Positions 56,540-64,000 of a stretch of DNA of 64,000 nucleotides are shown one piece after another. The position numbers and the translations under genes were made by a program. Location: assembly GCA_014529385.2 (NCBI GenBank), contig CM043964.1:103370587-103434586 (forward strand). The letters are read 5' to 3'. Origin of the DNA: Adiantum capillus-veneris. Its lineage: Eukaryota; Streptophyta; Polypodiopsida; Polypodiales; Pteridaceae. The notes under the pieces are model-generated. The model did not search any database. It was not told the origin of the DNA and was given only the letters and a program-made list of their open reading frames with translations. Within the stretch, counting starts at the first letter, position 1; the number at the start of each line of letters is the position of its first letter.

Positions 56540-57488
56540 GGAACAAGAGCAGAAATCCCTTGCTAAGGAGCTTATCCAAGCTAAAGACAAGATAAGACAA
56601 CATGAGAAAATGGTTGTACCTTCTCTTACGCAAATGTCTCAACCTCTAGAAGAACCATCCATATATGAGAAACTAAAAAGTGCTAGTTTTGGAGGATCAG
56701 TGTTGGTTGAGAAGGTTAATGAGCCACTAGACACCCTCCTAAAAGCCTATGAAACACGGCTTAAAAACAACCAAATCCAAGAACATATATGGATGACATA
56801 TCCATACACAAAACTAGAAAAGGATAGGGTTGAAATATGCAACAAAATGATTCAAACAACCCAAGCTTTACTAGAACCACAAGTTGGTAAACTTGAGGGT
56901 GTGATCCTTGTCCCACCTACACCAATAATTCCACCAAACGAGGAACAAAAAGAGCTAGATTCCACTCACGAGCACGGACAAAAGCTCAAGGACCCCGCAT
57001 TAGAGCCAAGGATAGTGATGAATACCACAGATTACTCTTTTGGGGGATTTCACATAGCTATACCTGACAGCTGTTGTAAAGAAATAGATGGTCTTGACAA
57101 ATTGTGGAAACAAGCCAGAGAGGCCAATGAAGCAAGTGAGATAAGCAGACGAGTAAACCAAACGGGTGATGGAAGAGGAGTGTCTCTTCCACCAATAGAG
57201 GAATTTGAGGTTTCATCTCAAATGAATCTAGAAGTGGAATCATATTGGGGAGATGGATCTGTACAGTCTACGGCCAGTCAACCCCATTCGTCGCTAAGAA
57301 CATTACCATCCTATTCGGGAGAGTACAAGGCCAAGTCAAATGTTGTTGCAATCCCATCACAGAAATTGTCTCCCGAAAAGGTCATTGATTCGAAAGGACT
57401 AATAGACATTTTGTCGACACCAGTCACTTGTACGATAACATTAGTTGAGTTGCTCAGAATACGGCCAAACATGTGGGCTATTCTGTGA
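56540..57488 (+). pseudogene. Retrotransposon gag-like polyprotein segment
   Basis: One frame from about 56540 begins with a charged helix (REQEQKSLAKELIQAKDKIR), then a long open stretch from the ATG at 56610 of 292 codons with SFGGFHIAIPDSCCKEIDGL, a Ser/Pro-rich linker and a short conserved-looking LVELLRIRPNMWAIL before TGA 57486-57488. The protease at 57522 is in the same frame after a second stop (TAG 57498-57500). No zinc knuckle seen. Assigned to gag from position upstream of the protease. Confidence 0.6.
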
Positions 57489-57521
57489 AAATGCCTATAG
57501 AAATTTGGCGTTAAAAAATCA

Positions 57522-58112
57522 ATGACTCAAATCAAGGAAGGGATCAGAGAGCTGGAAATGCCTCAGCTAAATACTAGACCAGTGCCGTTAAACAAGGTAG
57601 GAGAGTATTATGAGGGAGAATATGGGAACACTACTCTTTTCGTGGAATTCCAAGGTGTAAAAACCATGGCAATCCTTGACAGTGGAGCTGATGTTGCCAT
57701 CACAACAAAAGAGATCTGGAAAAAATGGGGAAAACCAGCAATGAGGGCTACTAGGATGAAACTGCATCTTGCATACGGACACATGGAAAGGCCCATAGGA
57801 CTGCTAGAAAAAGCAGTTGTTACTTCTTGTGGCATTGAATATGAGAAAACCTTTCCTATTGTTGAGTTTGGCAAGAAGAACAACTATGATATCATTCTGG
57901 GAAGACCATTCATGAGACAACGGAAAATGGTCCAAGATTGGGGATATGACTATATCTACCTAAGACATATGGAAACCATGACAAGGATAAATCTGAAGGA
58001 CCATAGTTATAGGGATGTGACAAGAACACCTATGGAGGAGTTTGATTCCACTACTATAGCGGGATCAGACCATCCTGCATGGTTAGGTAAGCCTAAAGAA
58101 TCCTTGTGGTAG
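57522..58112 (+). CDS. Retropepsin-like aspartic protease of an LTR element
   Basis: Open 196-codon frame. It contains MAILDSGADVAITTKEIWKK (active-site DSGA), then YGHMERPIGLLEKAVVTSCG, and the flap/second conserved block NNYDIILGRPFMRQRKMVQD (ILGRPF is typical of Ty3/gypsy-type retropepsins). The C-terminal WGYDYIYLRHMETMTRINLK and KDHSYRDVTRTPMEEF resemble a family I associate with non-seed plants (from memory). It ends TAG 58112 with no RT following, so the element is truncated or pol has been lost. The reading frame itself is intact. Confidence 0.75.
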   Translation: MTQIKEGIRELEMPQLNTRPVPLNKVGEYYEGEYGNTTLFVEFQGVKTMAILDSGADVAITTKEIWKKWGKPAMRATRMKLHLAYGHMERPIGLLEKAVVTSCGIEYEKTFPIVEFGKKNNYDIILGRPFMRQRKMVQDWGYDYIYLRHMETMTRINLKDHSYRDVTRTPMEEFDSTTIAGSDHPAWLGKPKESLW

Positions 58113-60168
58113 TAGATGCAACTGACGGCACTGAAAACTGAGCACTCCCTACCAATTTATAGGCACTACAGCAAGCTAGGTTGATGCCCAAGGCAAAAAC
58201 TAGCGCTACTTTCTCAACTAGAAAGAGCTGGGCACTTTGCTAAAAACATGGAATAACTTTTGACAGTCAACTCTCCCACTTACCATTCAATTTTTACAGT
58301 AAAACTGACTAATTGAACAGTATTTGACCAACTAATGAAACCGTGACTAGACTATTCCGCACCGTGATGTCTCGACATAATTATGTCTTTCTTGTACTAC
58401 CCCGGTGTATTTACGATACTGCTTTTTATAAAAATATATCTCGTAAAAATCTCGTTTAATCCCGTTTTTTTCCGGGTGGTCATTTTTATATCCGACGGAG
58501 ACTAAAATTAATTTTTTTGTGTTTAGGTCATCCTAAAAAGCACATTGCATTTCAAAAACGCTGAAAAGCACAAAAAGCTAAAAATAGTGTAAAAAGCAAA
58601 AAAAAGAAAAATTTTCTCAGATTGAACCACGAGTTTCCTAACTTGTCCACTAGAATAAGAAATCAGACTCACTTTTCACTAAAAAAACACTAAAAATCAT
58701 GAAAAACTGAAAATGGCATGAAAAGCACTCAAAAAGTAGATTTTTATAAAATTGAACCATAGCTTCCCTGGGACTCATATAGCTTAAGGATCCGACCCTA
58801 AAAGCATAAAAAGCATGAAAAAGCTAAAATTAGCGGATTTTCTCAAAATTGAACCAAACGTCTATCTGACCTATTGTGACATGGAAATGACCTTGCTTTT
58901 TACTTTAGAACCTTACAATATCGTCAATCAAGCATCTTAAATCAAAATTTAACAAAACGGACATTGGAATCTATTTTTCTTATTTTTAAAAGAGACCCAA
59001 AATTTTGGGGATCTTAAAATATTTGTGTGCCACCATTGATATCAATATTGGAATTATGTTGCCCTTTGATGTGGACATCTATAACCAGTAGTATATCATC
59101 TAGATTCCTCTCAAAGATAGCCCCAACTATGTTTGATATAGAGATTTATCATCGGTAGTATGCCATATAGATTCCTCTTAGAGGTAGCCCCAACTATCTT
59201 TGGCTTTGGTCTCTCATGATATCCATTGTTGTCCATTTCCTCCTCACCCTAAGTGCAAGGTGGAGCAACTAGGGCTAGGTTATCTTTGGGCACTGCATAG
59301 AGACATCTTGAATAAAATCATGTGGTGTAGAACATTAACCTAGAGTAGAATCTACAATGTCAATTCTACACTAGGGCATGATTTATTCCCATGGCAACTA
59401 CCTCTTCTACCTTGATCTTCCCTTTTGCAACTTCTTTGGTGTGTTCCTCCACTTTTATCTTGCCCTTACCTTCAAGACTGATGGCAACCACTGCTTGGTT
59501 GTTCGTTGGGTGGTCGGGTTAAGGATGGAATGAGAGTCTGTGGTGGTGTTGGCTACGGTTACATAGGAGGTTTTAGGATTTGGATTGGTGGTATTTGTTG
59601 TGATGGTCTTGCTCTTGGTGGTGAGAGTTGATTTGCCTTGCTTCACTATTAAAATTTTTCCTCCTAGGGTGTGGACACTAATACGTACCATGGACATCCT
59701 CCCCGCAATTATAGTAGTAGTAATCTTGGTTTAGAAAAAACTAAAATGATACCCAATAATGCAAAAGGTATGTACCATTCAAAGGACAACCGTATCCATA
59801 CTCAACATGAATATAAAATTTCTCAGAGATCACACTTGTCATCAAAACCGGTCATTAGTTTTGACATAGTAGAAATCCTCACATTTGATGTACATCGATA
59901 AACATGAGCCGCTCGATATTACATGTAAGTAGCTAACCATAGGTGCTGGCCTAGAATAAGTAGCAAAAGCTTTTTTTCAACCAGATGAGAGTTAGTAAAC
60001 ATTGATGAAGTTAATGCTCCCTCAATCTTCAATAGTCATCAGTGATAGGAAGAACCATATCTCCAAGTCAAGTACACATTTTTTATGAGCATCTTGACTA
60101 TTTGTCCATTAGCACTCTCAACCAAACTATTGCATTGTGGATGATAAGTAATGCAAAGAAAACTTGTG
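58113..60168. other. Spacer with short tandem repeats
   Basis: No intact gene. 58545-58890 has three diverged copies (~110 bp) of an aaaagcataaaaagctaaaa / attgaaccacgagtttccta unit. 59091-59205 has two copies of catctagattcctctcaaag / agccccaactat. The 80-codon minus frame at 59697-59455 (Thr/Asn/Lys-rich) and the sequence to 60168 may be distal remnants of the gypsy relic at 60169-61309, but I cannot show it. Confidence 0.5.
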
Positions 60169-61309
60169 TTAAATACCCAATTTCTCCACTAGTGCACACA
60201 TCAATTTACTCCAAAATTCTTGACCACGACAAAGAATGAGCACCCAAGGTACTCCAAACCAACAACAAATGCAATCAAATAAAAATTGGGCCATAGTGTG
60301 AGCATTTACCTCCCTTAGTGATTTAGCTTCGACCCACCTAGTAAGATAGTTGATAGCCACAACTATGAACTTCTTTCTGCTTGCCAATTTGGACAGTGAA
60401 CCAATAGCATCCAATCCCCAAAATTCTCAAATGCATTTTGAGCTAAGATAGCCCCTTGTGACTCAACTACCAGTCTTCTTTCACCCCTGGTTTGACACTC
60501 ATGGCGCATCTTGCACCAATATGTACATCTTGTACAATAGATGGCGACCAAAATTCACTTGTATGCACACAAAAGAGTACATGTTGATCTTTGCCTTGGT
60601 GTCTGCTCGCCTCATGACAACTACTTCAAAACCGTACCAGTTTCCTCCTTGTATAGGACTCTTTATAACACTTCATCTTGACCATATGTCATCAGGTCTT
60701 CACCAACCAAACTAAACTTGCAAGCATTTGAACAATCCTCCTCTTTTTCAACTTGGGCAAGCCCTCTCAACATTGACCTATGCTCAAAAAATCATCAATA
60801 CCTCTTAAAATTTCTTTACATGTATATGTGGTGGGTGCTATATATAAACCTTTATATGAGCTTGCACATGACTACTAGCCAATTGATCATTTTCTTGATT
60901 TTTCTCCCTTCTAACAGGATTAAATTGCACTACTTCAAAAAACTTCAATGGCTTCTTCTGAAAAAAGAACCAAATTTTGAGAGAATCCCTTCTACCTGCC
61001 ATTGATCCAAGAGCTACTTAGTGACCAATAGTGCATCACCCTTAACCACAAGCCTTGAAATTCCAAAACTCCACACATTACTTTAACCCCAACTGGAAAG
61101 TCAAGTACTCAGCTTCATTGTTTGTGTGAGCAACTTCCAAGTCATAAGACTTGGAGAAAATCATCTTACCTTGTGGGTCTTGTATAATCACACCCCCTCC
61201 CGCTTTCTGTGCTACCTTTCTGTAAGCTTTGCCAAACAACATAGTGAAGGCTTCTTTCAAATCAAATTCCTCTCCGACTTCCTCTTTTACTACTCTTGGA
61301 TACACCTAT
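60169..61309 (-). pseudogene. Ty3/gypsy RNase H-integrase relic
   Basis: Minus strand. RNase H appears first (61305-61078) as GGGVIIQDPQGKMIFSKSYD and AHTNNEAEYLTFQLGLK. Scattered remnants follow (GEDLMTYGQDEVL), then Cys/His-rich YCTRCTYWCKMRHEC (integrase zinc region). The integrase core is SKLASRKKFIVVAINYLTRW with VEAKSLREVNAHTMAQFLFD and FGVPWVLILCRGQEFW. The first two core acidic residues are altered (INYLT for TDYLT; CRGQEF for DnGxEF), so it is dead. Its 5' side is cut at 61310 by a copia LTR. Confidence 0.8.
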
Positions 61310-61762
61310 TGTCAAGAGATAGAGAAGGAGAGAGATTGAGCTCGTGCAAGCGCCCACACACACACACACACACACAAAGATAGAGGCAAAAGATGTACTC
61401 CTTCTCATTCACTAACTCAAGATAAGAGGTCTACAAAACATAAGGGAAAATACAACATAAAAGGGGAACTAGTACAACGGTCCAATATAAACCGCTAGTG
61501 AGTGAGGTGAGTAGATAAGTGTGTCAACACTCAGGTAGGTAGACCAACTCGGTGTAGTACACCTGTAGTATCACTAGCAAAGATATGCATATCCACTGAG
61601 GCAAGCGAGTGATGATGATTGTCGGTGATAGTATTCTAGGAGTTATATATGTTGAGCGTGACATCTCAACACTCCCCCTCAAGCTCAATTCCATTTCACG
61701 TATGCCAAGCATCACTCAAAATTGTCGTAGCTTCTCTACTTCAAGGGCCTTCATGAAGATAT
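61310..61762 (-). mobile_element. 3' end of a minus-strand copia element
   Basis: Minus strand. The pol end IFMKALEVEKLRQF and stop (61762-61716) matches the ADIFTKAL..EK...F end of copia RNase H. A short spacer and PPT (cttgagggggag, about 61683-61672) follow, then a 362-bp LTR from tgttgagatgtcacgctcaa (61671) to ctcttgaca (61310) containing a (GT)n tract (61355-61376). The LTR end abuts the gypsy RNase H frame directly. The upstream part of the element is lost at 61763. Confidence 0.75.
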
Positions 61763-62420
61763 TGTTAGGAAATAGGACGTAGCTAAGTAGATATTAGAGC
61801 AGCTTACTTAATGGAGGGAGACAAATTTCACACATGAGCAATTATAGAGTAGAGAGAGAGAGAGAGAATGATATACGTGGTTAACCCAATGTGGGCTACA
61901 TCCACGGGAAATCAACCAGTCAATGGCTTTAGTATTTCAAACAAGTAGGTTACAAAGGGATTATACCCTTGATAGAGCTCCCTCCTTGCTTACCTCTCAC
62001 CAGCTCGCATCAACTTCACAATGGACCACAATGCTACCCAATGCATTTTGTGTGTAGAGGAGGCCTCCTTTTATAGGCCAAAAGGGCTACCCTCTCTCAT
62101 GAGAGGCAACCGTGTGTATCCACCCTTGTGTAGACAAGTCCAAGTTGGACTCTCTAATGCGCCCATGTGTAGCCGCCCTTGAGAAGACAAGTCTGCTGCC
62201 TTGAAATCGGCCACCGGCCATTGAATTTGATCACTAGCCACCGGCCATTGAATTCCGACCACCAACCATCGGCCATAGACTATCAACCACCGACCAACCG
62301 ATCGACCATTTTTTGACCATTTTCCGACCACTTTTCGGCCGCCGTCCGGCCATAATATTCCGACGAAAGGAAATATTACGACAAATCCAATCTCGAGCAA
62401 AGCTCGAGATTGACTATGAA
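61763..62420 (+). repeat. LTR-like sequence interrupting the copia relic
   Basis: Begins tgttaggaaataggacgtag exactly where the copia pol frame stops. It carries (GA)n at ~61850 and the phrase acgtggttaacccaatgtgg / ctacatccacggg, which I associate with plant LTRs. No matching right end or PBS was found. Contains the palindrome at 62388-62412. Confidence 0.35.
62388..62412. repeat. Perfect hairpin-forming inverted repeat
   Basis: caatctcgagc - aaa - gctcgagattg: two 11-bp arms with a 3-base loop. Confidence 0.9.
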
Positions 62421-63142
62421 TTATATTGCATGGTTTTTGAATTTTTGTATTTAGAAGGGTATTTTAACTAGATCTTGCCAGAAAAAAAATCACATGTTAG
62501 CATATAAACAATTGATTGACTTGAAACGCCTTTCCCCCTCCTAGTTGGAATCTTGAGGCAATGTGTGGTTTGGGGAGTGTTGTGTCTGGCTTGAAAAATT
62601 GTATCTATGCATAACCCAAATTGACTCTACTCTACTTATGATGTCAATGCAATTCAAAATACAATGTTGTGCAAGAGGAGGGTCTTGAATGGTTTGCTAA
62701 AGGGCTTTCGATGTCAAGGTTTGTTGCCTATTATTTCTTTTGAATAGAAAATTTTGTGGCTAGGCTCTTTGATATTCAGTTGTGAGTAGCTACCGTGGTT
62801 TTGTCGATCAATCAGTTGAGAGAAATATTGTTGCTTTGATTGCTAAAATTTTGATTGTTGAAGCTCCAACACCCACTTATAGTATGATTTGATTGGTGGT
62901 TTCTCTACTTTCCTGATCTTTGGCTTCTAGATCCATCTGGTCGTAAGTGGTTGCACTCTTTGTTTGTTCTTTAGTGTCCATGGTGGGATCTGAGACTTGT
63001 ACGTAGCTTGGTTGCTATGGGAATGAATATTGGGTACCCAAATCATTTTAGGTGAAACACTTTCGACCATGAATGAGGATGGTATGGTGCAAATTTATTA
63101 TGGATAACCATAAACTCATTCGGCAAGCTTTCTATCACCTCA
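62421..63142. other. Non-coding or heavily decayed sequence
   Basis: No supportable gene. The last 150 bp read in a plus frame as LIKKMSNLIAHKLDLCLYLV and HSYRKADVVWAS, vaguely like the end of a retroelement RNase H, but too short to call. Confidence 0.4.
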
Positions 63143-63640
63143 TTAAGAAAATGAGTAACTTGATTGCTCACAAGCTTGATCTGTGTTTGTATCTTGTGAA
63201 AACACATTCATATAGAAAGGCGGATGTGGTTTGGGCATCATTCTCCTAGTGATCCTTGCTTCAACCCACTTAGTGAGATGGTCCGTGGCCACTATAATAT
63301 ATGGTGCATGTAATTTGTAGGTGGGTGGTTCTATCGGTTCTATCGGACCAACAAAGCAATTTCCCCACTTTGCAGTTGCCCTTCCTCTAAGTGTTGGTTG
63401 TAATTGCATACTATTTATTCAAGTGGGCATCTTAGCCCTTAAGCATGCATCACATCATCTCACAAATTGCTTGACATCAATAAATAGAGTCAGCCACCAT
63501 ATACCAACCATTAGTATTTCTCTAGCCATGGTTTCATGCAGAAAATGACCTCTTGCTAGACCTACATGTGCTTGTTCTAAGATAGGGATATATTCATCCT
63601 CATTGGCACATAGTCTCAGCTATTGATCTTTCCCTCTTTG
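63143..63640 (-). pseudogene. Second Ty3/gypsy integrase relic
   Basis: Minus strand. The zinc-binding region reads ILEQAHVGLARGHFLHETMA, MVGIWWLTLFIDVKQFV and CDACLRAKMP (H-H-C-C pattern of gypsy integrases), with TGA and TGA/TAG interruptions. The core start follows: GNCFVGPIEPIEPPTYKLHA and YIIVATDHLTKWVEA (first catalytic Asp present). It ends at about 63143, before the rest of the core. Same orientation as the relic at 60169-61309 but a different, better preserved copy. Confidence 0.78.
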
Positions 63641-64000
63641 GTACAATTATTGTCGAGTCATTGTATAGTTCATTGCCTTTATTTAAATTTCCCTTTGGCA
63701 GAGTTTTCTCATTTCTTCAAAAATCTCCAATTTGTTAAGTACTTTATCAAATATTTGATTCATTTTGGTACAATGCATATTTGGAATAAAGTGCCATGAG
63801 GTATAGTGTCCTCTTTTTGCCTTGGGAGCATTGTTCTACATGAGCTAAACATCTCTTCTCATAGTTGGCTAGTAAACTCCCAACCATGTGTAATCCTTCT
63901 CATGGTTTGGTCTCAGCAAAATAAATTCCATTAGTGTTGTATGGGCTTGATTTGTGTAGTCGGCTTACTCTTCAGGGCTAATGCATAAGTGTAGTATACG
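63641..64000. other. Window end, probably more decayed retroelement
   Basis: AT-rich. No frame or repeat that I can support; it may be upstream pol of the minus-strand gypsy relic. Confidence 0.35.

Noticed and set aside
63080-63240. DIRS-like or other RNase H end on the plus strand
   Set aside because: Only ~40 residues with a weak YRKADV resemblance; opposite strand to the convincing gypsy integrase next to it.

Overview
This window looks like repeat-dense nuclear DNA from a land plant. It has plant-type LTR retrotransposons primed by initiator-Met tRNA, short GT-AG introns, long satellite arrays and abundant (CT)n, (CA)n and (TG)n tracts. The transposon proteins and the gag-pro family have a non-seed-plant feel (fern, lycophyte or bryophyte), with fern my weak best guess. 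I see no rRNA, tRNA, CRISPR or prokaryotic genes, and nearly every coding stretch is decayed.

Layout. 1-1172 and 16652-19960 are one satellite array with a monomer of about 223 bp. It is split by a 15.5-kb insertion (1173-16651) bounded by 22-bp terminal inverted repeats. That insertion carries two convergent gene tracks starting near the ends: a plus-strand track (exon at 1676, conserved block 9371-10189) and a minus-strand track (clean first exon 16026-15386, then a transposase-like gene 13033-11742). From 20.3 to 36 kb there are three decayed genes with an FCP1/NIF-type HAD phosphatase-like domain: 20296-26859 (+), 27409-28184 (+), and a multi-exon minus-strand gene running from about 36045 to 30541. 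The first is cut by a 5.37-kb LTR element with a perfect 5-bp target duplication and no recognisable protein genes. Introns of the third hold an AGCTA-rich repeat array.

37037-41800 is a complete but dead Ty1/copia element (two 229-bp LTRs, PBS, gag, protease, integrase, RT, RNase H, PPT, CTGTT target duplication). 41.8-47.4 kb is AT-rich and GA-rich DNA ending in the 5' end of a minus-strand LTR element with a tRNA-Asp-like primer site. 47.5-53.1 kb holds small exon relics, a second truncated copy of the same copia family and a minisatellite full of perfect palindromes. 55.1-64 kb is nested LTR-retrotransposon debris: another minus-strand LTR/PBS, a plus-strand gag-protease module (56.5-58.1 kb), minus-strand Ty3/gypsy RNase H-integrase relics (60.2-61.3 and 63.1-63.6 kb) and a copia LTR inserted into one of them.

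The most interesting signals are the large TIR element without a target duplication and with inward-facing genes, the cluster of three FCP1-like genes whose second catalytic Asp is replaced by Asn or Glu, and the pattern that most in-frame stops in host-like genes and transposons sit where a Gln or Arg codon is expected, as C-to-T decay of methylated DNA would produce.
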